From Candidatus Brocadiaceae bacterium (GTDB taxonomy: Bacteria > Planctomycetota > Brocadiia > Brocadiales > Brocadiaceae), in contig JANLHY010000093.1 of the NCBI GenBank assembly GCA_024653795.1, positions 1 through 11,885 of the forward strand: a DNA stretch of 11,885 nucleotides. The letters are read 5' to 3'. The translations under genes and the position numbers were made by a program. Below are positions 1 to 6,152 of this stretch, piece after piece. Under the pieces are notes generated by a model, which saw nothing but the letters and a program-made list of their open reading frames with translations, had not been told where the DNA came from and made no database searches. Numbering within the stretch: the first letter of the stretch is position 1; each line of letters begins with the position of its first letter.

Positions 1-402
1 AGAAGGCGGCTCGAAATCGCACGGGCGCTCGCCAGTTCACCCACCATGATACTCCTTGACGAACCGTTCACCGGCGTTGACCCCATTGCCGTCAATGAGG
101 TACAGGACATCGTCTTAAGGCTTAAGAATAAAGGAATTGGGTTGCTCATTACCGACCACAACGTCCGTGAGGCCCTGAGCATAACAAATCGCTCGTACAT
201 TATAAACGAAGGCACGGTTGTTGCCAGCGGCACTACCCAGGAAATTCTAAGCAACCCCATTGCACGCCAGTCCTATTTAGGGGATAATTTCCCCACCAGC
301 GAACACCGACTGGCCGATATCAAGACCGGCAACAAAAAGCCGCCAGATGCCGACCGCAGGCCTATCGTTCGGAGAGATACCCCGCGAAAAAAAAGGAAAT
401 AG
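1..402 (+). CDS. lptB: LPS export ABC transporter ATP-binding protein LptB, 3' part
   Basis: This is the C-terminal part of an ABC ATPase; the 5' end lies outside the window. Reading frame 1 is open from base 1 and begins RRRLEIARAL, the segment just after the ABC signature. Walker B with its catalytic glutamate follows (MILLDEPFTGVDP), then the D-loop region and the H-loop histidine in LLITDHNVREAL. The run LDEPFTGVDPIAV and the ending SYLGDNF are typical of LptB, which powers extraction of lipopolysaccharide from the inner membrane together with LptF, LptG and LptC. After SYLGDNF, where LptB normally ends, there are about 35 extra residues finishing in a basic tail (RRDTPRKKRK). No other lpt gene is visible. 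Family call is secure; the LptB subfamily is likely, with a LivF/LivG-type ATPase as the weaker alternative. Confidence 0.9.
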   Translation, partial: RRRLEIARALASSPTMILLDEPFTGVDPIAVNEVQDIVLRLKNKGIGLLITDHNVREALSITNRSYIINEGTVVASGTTQEILSNPIARQSYLGDNFPTSEHRLADIKTGNKKPPDADRRPIVRRDTPRKKRK

Positions 403-475
403 TTTAGATAATACACGCAAGGTAATACTATATAGCCAAAAAAACTGTGATTATCAGGTTTGCCGCATAAACCGA

Positions 476-509
476 AACATTTCGGTTCAATCGAGGACGA
501 TTGAACCAG
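476..509 (+). repeat. Half copy of the double-hairpin repeat
   Basis: A 10-bp stem (484-493 with 498-507) closes a 4-base loop, agga. The flanking ttc before it and agc after it match the right halves of the full elements at 4692-4809 and 11344-11460. The left hairpin of the full element is absent here. Confidence 0.8.
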
Positions 510-524
510 CAAAGGGAATACAAA

Positions 525-552
525 ATTAGGCTGCCTTCGGCAGCGACTTTTA
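525..552 (-). repeat. Short dispersed hairpin repeat (copy 1, inverted)
   Basis: A 6-bp stem, gctgcc/ggcagc (530-535 with 539-544), with a 3-base loop. The reverse complement, agtcgctgcc..ggcagcctaatt, recurs on the + strand at 3715-3739, in a shortened form at 6719-6740, and partly at 11312-11332. The copies lie next to other repeats each time, so they behave as one module of composite elements. Confidence 0.7.
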
Positions 553-556
553 AGCT

Positions 557-837
557 CCCCTCTATAGTAAAGGCAATAAGTAAGTAGACATAAAAATATA
601 AGGCATGTCATTCCCGCATGCTTTTAGCGGGAATCCAGACTTGTCCTCGTGTAAACGGGGATGGAACCGCAAATGGAAGTTCGTCCTCGTGTAGACGGGG
701 ATTGGCGCTCATTGAGAGGATCAATCCTGATTGGAATGATCCCCGACTCAGATCGGGGACTGGATTCCCGCTAAAAGCATGCGGGAATGACATATAAGGT
801 GTCTCTTATTTATTGCCTTTACTTATAGAAAGAGGGG
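557..837. repeat. Outer inverted-repeat element carrying a second element inside it
   Basis: The left arm at 557-584 (cccctctatagtaaaggcaa and onward) is matched in inverse orientation by 811-837, with a few small gaps. The interior is occupied by a second element bounded by a perfect 34-bp inverted repeat (605-793). This looks like a miniature non-coding element into which another was inserted. No transposase is encoded. Confidence 0.65.
605..793. repeat. Miniature element with perfect 34-bp inverted ends
   Basis: Bases 605-638 and 760-793 are exact reverse complements over 34 bp. The sequence belongs to the widespread gtcattcccgc..gcgggaatccag class of dispersed repeat. The 121-bp interior contains two copies of a gtcctcgtgta(a/g)acgggga motif with starts 40 bp apart, plus a small palindrome of the type gatccccga..tcggggac. 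It has no coding capacity. Confidence 0.85.
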
Positions 838-859
838 CTGGGGGTGTGTTGCAAGGTAC

Positions 860-879
860 AGACGCACTGCAGTGCGTCT
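860..879. repeat. 20-bp perfect palindrome upstream of cobB
   Basis: agacgcactg/cagtgcgtct is a perfect palindrome, flanked further out by complementary ggggtgtg (841-848) and cacacccc (883-890). It could form a long hairpin in RNA from either strand. It lies 70 bp before the cobB start and is followed by a T-rich run (ttttttta, about 900-907), so it might act as a terminator or attenuator on the + strand. That role is inferred only. Confidence 0.6.
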
Positions 880-948
880 CTACACACCCCTTTGTCCCCT
901 TTTTTTAGAGGGGAATCATAAAAGATTGAAATTCCTGTACGTTAAATT

Positions 949-2505
949 ATGCATCATTCATCTCAATATCCAAGATTGCTGATAGCGGGCACACACAGCG
1001 GTGTTGGTAAAACAACCATTACCCTTGGTCTTATGTCCGCATTGAAAGAAAAGGGTTACAACGTTCAGGGGTTTAAGGCCGGGCCTGATTATATCGATCC
1101 CTCACATCACACGGCAATTACCGGGAAACCTTCGCGTAATATTGATACATGGCTCATGAACAGAGATGTGTGTCTGGAATTGTTTGAGCATGCTCTGGTA
1201 GATTCAAATATGGTATCAGTTCACCCCCCTCCCCTAACCCCTCCCACCAGGGGCGGGGGAAATTTCCACCCCCTGCACCCCCGCCAGCGGGGGACATTCC
1301 CTTCCCCTGTCCCCCTCACTGAGGGGGAGAAAGGGGGAGGGGGGAGGTCAGGTGGGGGTGCTGAACTGTTACCAAATTTAGCAGTTATCGAGGGAGTAAT
1401 GGGACTCTATGACGGCTGCCTGGACGGGAGTGAACTGGGAAGCACAGCGCACCTCGCCAAGATATTAAATGTGCCTGCGATATTGGTAATGGATTCAAAG
1501 GGCATGTCGCGCAGCGCAGGCGCTGTGGTATTGGGATATAAAACCTTTGACAGAGATGTAGAAATTCGAGGGATAATTCTTAATAGAGTCAAGAGCGAGC
1601 GGCATTATACATCTCTAAAAGAATCTATAGAAGGGAATTGTGGTATTCCTGTGTTAGGGTATTTGCCTTTTAGCGAAGATATAGCACTCCCCGAGCGCCA
1701 CCTGGGCTTGGTACCATCAATTGAGCAGGAATTTGCGAAGTCCACGTATCAAAAAATTGGGAGTTTGCTGTCAAATACCGTGGATGTTGACAGATTAATC
1801 AATATTGCTGCGTCCTCAGAAAGTCTCCCCTCATACCAGAAGACGGTGTTTAGTGGAATAAACGAACGGTTTGATTTCAGGATTGCCGTTGCTGTAGACG
1901 AGGCATTTAATTTTTATTACCAGGACAACCTTGACCTGCTGGAGTTGTACGGTATAGAGCTTACTTATTTTAGTCCATTGTATGATAAATATCTGCCATC
2001 GGATATTGACGGATTGTACATCGGGGGCGGTTTCCCGGAACTTTACGCCGCTATGCTCGCCGCGAATACTACCATGAAGGAATCCATCCGAAAGGCGCAT
2101 AAAAATGGTGTGGTTATCTACGGTGAATGCGGGGGGATGATGTACCTGCTTGAACACATGATAGATTTCAAAAACAAGACACACGAGATGTGTGGAATTC
2201 TGAAGGGAACAACCCGGATGGAGAACAAGAGACAGGGTTTAGGATACATTACCGTTCAAGCATTGCACGATAATATCTTATGCAAAAAAGGGGAGACGTT
2301 CAAAGGCCATGAATTTCATTGGTCGTCGCTGCACGTACCTGAAGGGACGTTATATGCATATGAGATTTCTAAATACGGAGACAATAAACCCAAGCTGGAT
2401 GGCCTCATTGCCGACCATGTATTGGGTTCTTACACCCATGTCCATTTTGCAAGCGATCCCAGACTGATAAAACATTTTTTGTATACTATTGCAAAGAGGA
2501 TCTAA
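949..2505 (+). CDS. cobB: Cobyrinic acid a,c-diamide synthase, with an in-frame repeat insertion
   Basis: CobB/CbiA uses ATP and glutamine to amidate the a and c side chains of cobyrinic acid in cobalamin synthesis; it is cytoplasmic. The N-terminal synthetase domain has a P-loop, GTHSGVGKT (residues 14-22), followed by FKAGPDYIDPSHH and IEGVMGLYDG. The C-terminal class I glutaminase domain has GGGFPELY, the nucleophile Cys394 in YGECGGMMYLL and a conserved His pair near the end (H497, H499). The protein is 518 residues; removing an unrelated Pro/Gly-rich block at residues 92-139 leaves about 470, close to the family norm. That block is translated from a palindromic repeat. The start is chosen because the P-loop is at the usual distance; no strong ribosome binding site is visible. 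Its 3' end converges on cheB with 18 bp between. No other cobalamin gene is in the window. Confidence 0.93.
   Translation: MHHSSQYPRLLIAGTHSGVGKTTITLGLMSALKEKGYNVQGFKAGPDYIDPSHHTAITGKPSRNIDTWLMNRDVCLELFEHALVDSNMVSVHPPPLTPPTRGGGNFHPLHPRQRGTFPSPVPLTEGEKGGGGRSGGGAELLPNLAVIEGVMGLYDGCLDGSELGSTAHLAKILNVPAILVMDSKGMSRSAGAVVLGYKTFDRDVEIRGIILNRVKSERHYTSLKESIEGNCGIPVLGYLPFSEDIALPERHLGLVPSIEQEFAKSTYQKIGSLLSNTVDVDRLINIAASSESLPSYQKTVFSGINERFDFRIAVAVDEAFNFYYQDNLDLLELYGIELTYFSPLYDKYLPSDIDGLYIGGGFPELYAAMLAANTTMKESIRKAHKNGVVIYGECGGMMYLLEHMIDFKNKTHEMCGILKGTTRMENKRQGLGYITVQALHDNILCKKGETFKGHEFHWSSLHVPEGTLYAYEISKYGDNKPKLDGLIADHVLGSYTHVHFASDPRLIKHFLYTIAKRI
1221..1364. repeat. Palindromic C/G-rich repeat inserted in frame inside cobB
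   Basis: The segment contains several complementary blocks: cacccccctccc near 1222 with gggaggggggagg near 1336, ccaccaggggcggggg, ccgccagcggggg, and tgtccccctcactgagggg. Its ends are roughly inverse (cagttcaccccc on the left, gggggtgctgaactg on the right). About 144 bp (48 codons) with no stop in the cobB frame. The inner motif tgtccccctc..gagggggataaaggggga is shared with 11239-11278, so this is one copy of a dispersed family. Confidence 0.85.
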
Positions 2506-2523
2506 CTACTCAAATACGGTAGC

Positions 2524-3567
2524 TTAATTGAGTAACGATAAAATAGTAGGCGTTATTTTATTGAGGGGAACGACCGTTTCTGCGGCGCCCAATTTGATTG
2601 CCTCCTTTGGCATACCAAATACCACACAGCTTTCCTCATCCTGTGCTATCGTTTTAGCGCCCGATTCTTTCATCTTCAGGAGACCACCAGCGCCGTCATC
2701 GCCCATGCCAGTCATGATTACGCCAACGGCATTGGATCCTGCATATTTTGCGACTGATTCGAACATCACTTCAACGGACGGCCTGTGGCGGCGGACAGGC
2801 AGTTCCTGATTCGTTGTAACAAAATATCTGGCGCCGTTTCTTCGTAACTCCATATGATAATTTCCAGGCGCAATCAGCGCCAGGCCTGGAATAATACTAT
2901 CGCCGTCTTTCGCTTCCCTTACCTCGATAGAGCAAAGAGAATTCAACCGTTCAGCAAATGATTTTGTAAATAATTGAGGCATGTGCTGTACGATCAGTAT
3001 CCCTGGCGCATTTGGGGGCATTTGCATCAATACCTCCTTGAGCGCCTCAGTTCCCCCTGTGGATGCGCCGATTGCAACAATCTTATGCGTACTGTTAATT
3101 AATGCATGACTTGTTTGCGGCTGTCTGGATTCCGGACTTTTCGAATACTCCCTCTTTTTAACCTTGACGTTAGCAGCTTCTTTTATCTTTTCTGCTAACT
3201 CGGTAACAATCTCTTCAAGCGTATGCGATACGTCCAATGATGGTTTAGCAACAAAATCCAGTGCGCCTACTTCTAATGCCTTCAATGTCGTTTCGCAGCC
3301 GGATTGCGTCAATGAACTGACCATGATTACAGGCAATGGATAATACGCCATCAATCTCTGCAGGAAAGAGATACCGTCCATTCTGGGCATTTCAACGTCC
3401 AGGGTTATTACGTCTGGCCTTAAATTTATGATTTTATCTCTGGCAATAAACGGGTCCGGAGCCGTTCCTACTACTTCAATATCGCGGTCTTTACTTAATC
3501 CTGTTGATAATATCTTTCTGACTACTGCAGAATCATCTACAATCAACACCTTTATTTTTTTATTCAT
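2524..3567 (-). CDS. cheB: Chemotaxis response regulator protein-glutamate methylesterase CheB
   Basis: CheB removes methyl groups from, and can deamidate, glutamyl/glutaminyl sites of chemoreceptors, resetting sensitivity; phosphorylation by CheA activates it. The receiver domain (about 1-120) has the acidic pair D11/D12, phospho-acceptor D57 (TLDVEMPRMDG) and K108 (VAKPS). A linker follows, then the esterase domain with Ser169 in IGASTGGT, His195 in IVQHMP and Asp291 in MTGMGDDG, a complete catalytic triad. The start at 3567 is preferred over 3603 because AGGAG lies 8 bases before it and the receiver fold begins at once (MNKKIKVLIVDDS). It is 347 residues, normal for the family. It is the last gene of the che series and faces cobB tail to tail. 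Confidence 0.95.
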   Translation of the reverse strand: MNKKIKVLIVDDSAVVRKILSTGLSKDRDIEVVGTAPDPFIARDKIINLRPDVITLDVEMPRMDGISFLQRLMAYYPLPVIMVSSLTQSGCETTLKALEVGALDFVAKPSLDVSHTLEEIVTELAEKIKEAANVKVKKREYSKSPESRQPQTSHALINSTHKIVAIGASTGGTEALKEVLMQMPPNAPGILIVQHMPQLFTKSFAERLNSLCSIEVREAKDGDSIIPGLALIAPGNYHMELRRNGARYFVTTNQELPVRRHRPSVEVMFESVAKYAGSNAVGVIMTGMGDDGAGGLLKMKESGAKTIAQDEESCVVFGMPKEAIKLGAAETVVPLNKITPTILSLLN

Positions 3568-3611
3568 GACGGCGCTCCTGCTATAAAAAAGGTAATAGTT
3601 CATCTATCTTA

Positions 3612-3766
3612 GACAGGATGAACAGGATTGACATGATAAAAGCTACCTTAAACGTTTAGGAATTTCAATGTTGTAGGGGCAATTCATGAATTGCCCCTAC
3701 ATGCAAACCGAAAAAGTCGCTGCCAAAGGCAGCCTAATTTATCCTGATTATCCTGTTAATCCTGTC
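3612..3766. repeat. Composite repeat element in the cheB-cheR gap
   Basis: Imperfect 29-bp inverted ends (3612-3640 and 3738-3766; gacaggat.aacaggat..) enclose a perfect 30-bp palindrome at 3672-3701 (tgtaggggcaattca/tgaattgcccctaca) and a copy of the short hairpin repeat (3715-3739). It occupies nearly all of the 173-209 bp between the two genes. Transcripts reading from cheR into cheB would carry a strong hairpin here. Confidence 0.8.
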
Positions 3767-3776
3767 AAAAATTAAT

Positions 3777-4613
3777 TTATTTTTGATAAACAGTCGGTTG
3801 TACGTAGCGGAATTTATTATTCGTACTTGCAAGACTCTCGGAATGCCCTATAAATAAATACCCATCAGGGGCGAGATGCTTGTAAAACTTTGATACCAGT
3901 TCGGACTGTGTTTTTTTGTCAAAGTAAATCATCACATTCCTGCAAAATATGAAGTCGAAGTGTCCCTTAAAGGGAAAGACTTCATGGGTGAGATTAAGTC
4001 TTCTAAACACAATCATATTCTTTAAATGATCCTGGACTTGATAGTAATCGCTAAAGCTGCCATTTCCCTTTTTAAAATGCGTATTCAACATTTGAGGGGA
4101 TATGCCCTTAATTCGGTTTATGAGGTACAGTCCTTGCATTGCCTTTTTTAAAACACGTGTCGACAGGTCTGTTGCCAATATTTTTATATCCCATTCACGG
4201 GTCGCTCCAATATGCTCCGACAGGACTATGGAAAGGGTGTAAGGTTCTTCGCCAGTGGAGCATCCGGCGCTCCATATCCGAATCCTTCTCTCCCTCTTTT
4301 TCCTTTTATTCTCTAATAAGGCAGGCAGCGCCTTTTTCGACAAGAAATCAAAATGCGCAGGCTCTCTGAAAAACTCCGTCAGGTTGGTAGAGATGCAATC
4401 GAGCATCATGACCATTTCTTCACCTGTCGTATCTTCTTCTGTAACGTATTGATAATATTCTTTAAATGAGGTCAACGACCTTTCTCTGAGGCGTTTCATT
4501 AAACGGGATTTTACTAATTCTCTTTTTGACGGAGTAAGGTTTATGCCGCTTTCGTCGTATATTAAGCGTTGAAACAAACCAAATTCCTTGTCATTGATAT
4601 CAATTTCAATCAT
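3777..4613 (-). CDS. cheR: Chemotaxis protein-glutamate O-methyltransferase CheR
   Basis: CheR transfers methyl groups from S-adenosylmethionine to receptor glutamates, opposing CheB. The N-terminal helical domain (about 1-85) ends in the typical segment STNLTEFFRE (75-84). The methyltransferase domain shows the SAM-binding motif IWSAGCSTGEEPYTL (113-126), the ATDLS acidic loop and FDFIFCRNVMIYF. The ending HLAPDGYLFIGHSESL is also typical. At 278 residues it is full length, with no TPR or pentapeptide extension, so it probably does not depend on a receptor tether. AGGAG stands 7 bases before the ATG. Both flanks (3614-3776 and 4614-4949) are repeat-filled, which is unusual spacing for a che operon. 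Confidence 0.95.
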   Translation of the reverse strand: MIEIDINDKEFGLFQRLIYDESGINLTPSKRELVKSRLMKRLRERSLTSFKEYYQYVTEEDTTGEEMVMMLDCISTNLTEFFREPAHFDFLSKKALPALLENKRKKRERRIRIWSAGCSTGEEPYTLSIVLSEHIGATREWDIKILATDLSTRVLKKAMQGLYLINRIKGISPQMLNTHFKKGNGSFSDYYQVQDHLKNMIVFRRLNLTHEVFPFKGHFDFIFCRNVMIYFDKKTQSELVSKFYKHLAPDGYLFIGHSESLASTNNKFRYVQPTVYQK

Positions 4614-4949
4614 GAAGTTCTCCTATTGTATATTTGGTAACAGTTCACCGCAAAGGCGCAAAGAGCGCAAAGGGTAACAGTTTAGTTCAAGGCTGGTTCA
4701 ATCTTGCAGATTGAACCACAAATTTGAACGGTACTTTAAAGCTTGAACTTGTGCTGTGAGACGAAATCATGCCAAATGTTTCGGTTCAATCGAGGACGAT
4801 TGAACCAGCGATAGAACTGCTAAAACCGATTCAATGGCTAAATGGTTGGATAGTTGGATGGTTTTTAGCCATTTAGCCATTATTAATACAAAATAACTCT
4901 TTTTGGTTGCGGCTACGCTGCGCTAGGTAATGTATCCATTGCCTACTGC
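4614..4949. other. Repeat-filled gap between cheY and cheR
   Basis: This 336-bp gap holds no gene. It contains a 10-bp direct repeat, ggtaacagtt (4636-4645 and 4673-4682), flanking a gcgcaaag-rich block; the full double-hairpin element (4692-4809); a 13-bp inverted repeat, aatggctaaatgg/ccatttagccatt (4833-4845 and 4869-4881); and a heptamer tandem repeat that runs into the end of cheY. No promoter was assigned for cheR. Confidence 0.75.
4692..4809. repeat. Double-hairpin repeat element, full copy 1
   Basis: The 118-bp unit is bounded by gctggttcaatc and its exact inverse gattgaaccagc. Two hairpins, one at each end, have almost the same stem (ggttcaatc/gattgaacc) but different loops: ttgca on the left (4694-4718) and agga on the right (4783-4806). 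A second copy with the same organisation and near-equal length lies at 11344-11460, and a right half at 476-509. Confidence 0.85.
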
Positions 4950-4968
4950 CTACTGCCTACCGCCTACT
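4941..4968. repeat. Tandem heptamer repeat at the 3' end of cheY
   Basis: Four consecutive heptamers, gcctact, gcctact, gcctacc, gcctact. On the coding strand of cheY they specify the last residues (SVGGRQ) and the TAG stop, so the present C-terminus of CheY derives from the repeat. Confidence 0.8.
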
Positions 4969-5342
4969 GAATCTTTTTGGTCCTCGCCGAAGATATTTTT
5001 TAACGCCGCCACCATACGGTCATCCTCGAATGGTTTTACTACGTAGTCTGCAGCGCCGTGTCGAATGGCATCCGTTAAAGAATCATGCTGGTCTATGGCA
5101 GAAATCATGATTACCTTTGCCTGTTTATCAAATGCAATGATCTCCTTTAAACCCTGGATTCCGTCCATCTCTGGCATTATGATATCCATGGTTACGGCAT
5201 CAGGCATTAATTCCTTATATTTTTCTAATGCTTCTCTTCCGTTCCCAGCCTCTCCCGCAACCAGAAATCCATGGCTAGTCAGAATCCGTTTGATAACCAT
5301 CCTTATGACCTTGGCGTCGTCTACTACTAATATTTTTCTCAT
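4950..5342 (-). CDS. cheY: Chemotaxis response regulator CheY
   Basis: A single-domain receiver protein that takes a phosphoryl group from CheA and, in flagellated bacteria, binds the motor switch. It has acidic D8/D9, phospho-acceptor D53 (VTMDIIMPEMDG), switch Ser81 (MISAI) and Lys103 (YVVKPFEDD). Full length is 130 residues; the receiver fold is complete by about residue 118 (ALKNIFGED). The remaining tail QKDSVGGRQ is partly encoded by a tandem heptamer repeat that also supplies the stop codon. The ATG overlaps the cheC stop as ATGA, and AGGAG lies 8 bases upstream inside cheC, so the two should be translationally coupled. The pairing with CheC, a CheY-P phosphatase, supports the chemotaxis role over that of a general receiver protein. 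Confidence 0.92.
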   Translation of the reverse strand: MRKILVVDDAKVIRMVIKRILTSHGFLVAGEAGNGREALEKYKELMPDAVTMDIIMPEMDGIQGLKEIIAFDKQAKVIMISAIDQHDSLTDAIRHGAADYVVKPFEDDRMVAALKNIFGEDQKDSVGGRQ

Positions 5343-5944
5343 GATTTAACTCCTAAATTATCTAACAATTTCCCAAATGACGTCATCTCCGGAACTAAAA
5401 ATAGATAACACTCCAGTTCGGTGTTACAAATTTCGAATTGTGTCTCCATCAGTAATAGTTTGTCATCCAACATGCCTTGTTCCAGGACAAGATTTGAAAA
5501 CATGACTCCAGCATAGTCATTATGTACGTGTGGAGGTTGCGGCACTAATGTGGCGTCAAAATCAGATACCAGCGCATTGCTGATATGACTTGCAAGAATG
5601 TTTCCAATCTCTTGTATTACGCTTTCCGTAAATTCGTTATACTCTTTAGTTGTTCCTGCTGGTTGTCTAAGAAAGAGGTCAGTGAGAATGAATGAGCCGG
5701 TTACAGGCAGCATGAATAAAAGCTTACAGCCTACGTTTCCTTTGAAATCAACCATTACACCAGTCATTTCCCGGAGATCATCATTCATCTTTTCAGTAGT
5801 TTCGCTTAAATCTGCTATGTACGCTTTTGAAAGCGAAATCATTGCGCCGGTTCTCAGTATCTTGGACAGCGCCCTGGAAGCCCGATCGATGCTAAGCCGT
5901 GACATTATTTCAACGACTTTCATATTATCTTGAGTAATGTTCAT
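5339..5944 (-). CDS. cheC: CheY-P phosphatase CheC
   Basis: CheC dephosphorylates CheY-P and binds CheD, linking output to receptor deamidation. CheC proteins have two pseudo-symmetric active sites of the form (D/S)-x3-E-x2-N. Here the second is intact: Ser108, Glu112, Asn115 in ESVIQEIGNILASHISNAL. The first is degenerate: Met8, Glu12, Ser15 in MKVVEIMSRLS, lacking both the acidic/Ser residue and the Asn. So only one site is likely to work. The length of 201 residues fits CheC and is too long for CheX. The start at 5944 is preferred over 5959 because GAGAGG stands 5 bases before it. It overlaps cheY by 4 bases, and cheD lies upstream in the same orientation, a usual partner. Confidence 0.88.
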   Translation of the reverse strand: MNITQDNMKVVEIMSRLSIDRASRALSKILRTGAMISLSKAYIADLSETTEKMNDDLREMTGVMVDFKGNVGCKLLFMLPVTGSFILTDLFLRQPAGTTKEYNEFTESVIQEIGNILASHISNALVSDFDATLVPQPPHVHNDYAGVMFSNLVLEQGMLDDKLLLMETQFEICNTELECYLFLVPEMTSFGKLLDNLGVKS

Positions 5945-5973
5945 TTTTACCTCTCTCATTCTAAAAAAGTTTC

Positions 5974-6137
5974 ATAACCACAAAGCCACAAAGGACACAA
6001 AGAAGTCAATTTACAATCCTGCAGATACCCTCTTTTAAAACCGGTCCTAAGTTTCGATGTACCTCAATTGCCGCACCAATTATATGCTTTGATAATTCAT
6101 CACTTCTCTTTGTGTCCTTTGTGTCTTTGTGGTTTAT
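5974..6137. repeat. Inverted-repeat element of the cacaaagg type in the cheD-cheC gap
   Basis: The left arm at about 5974-6003 (accacaaagccacaaaggac..) and the right arm at about 6104-6137 (..gtcctttgtgtctttgtggt) are near-perfect inverse copies of about 30 bp. The 100-bp interior is a coding remnant of a GxxExxY protein on the minus strand. Confidence 0.8.
6006..6104 (-). pseudogene. Remnant of a GxxExxY-family protein gene
   Basis: On the minus strand one frame reads SDELSKHIIGAAIEVHRNLG and continues PVLKEGICRIVN before a TGA at 6006. The GAAIEVHRNLGP run is the namesake N-terminal motif of GxxExxY proteins, small proteins often annotated as related to PD-(D/E)XK nucleases, about 125 residues when complete. 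Only about 32 residues survive, with no start codon or ribosome binding site. After GP the match to the usual GLLESAYEE pattern breaks down, so an internal deletion is likely. The fragment is embedded between the inverted cacaaagg arms, which suggests that gene and arms arrived together and the middle was lost. It is not expected to be functional. The identification rests on one strong motif. Confidence 0.7.
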
Positions 6138-6152
6138 CATAATGTAATTATT

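Larger units (their letters stand above)
403..948. other. Gene-free, repeat-filled region between lptB and cobB
   Basis: There is no credible gene in this 546-bp stretch. It contains, from left to right, a half copy of a double-hairpin repeat (476-509), a short hairpin also seen in three other places (525-552), a nested inverted-repeat element (557-837), and a 20-bp perfect palindrome (860-879). I looked for a cobalamin riboswitch before cobB and did not recognise its conserved core. No clear promoter could be assigned. Confidence 0.7.

Noticed and set aside
641..705. Possible CRISPR array
   Set aside because: Only two degenerate repeat copies exist, with a 40-bp period that leaves far too short a spacer, and they lie inside an inverted-repeat element. 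No cas gene is in the window.
273..793. Minus-strand open frames at 273-611 and 608-793
   Set aside because: They run through the end of lptB and through inverted repeats, with no ribosome binding site or protein-like composition.
840..948. Cobalamin riboswitch before cobB
   Set aside because: I could not find the conserved B12-box type core; the region is explained by a palindrome and C/G-rich repeat sequence.
2786..2806. gcctgt..acaggc palindrome resembling the repeat at 8902
   Set aside because: It encodes the conserved CheB stretch LPVRRHRPSVEV, so the resemblance is due to codon choice and is not an inserted repeat.
3568..3603. Upstream in-frame ATG for cheB
   Set aside because: The extra 12 residues are not receiver-like, and the ATG at 3567 has AGGAG at the right distance.
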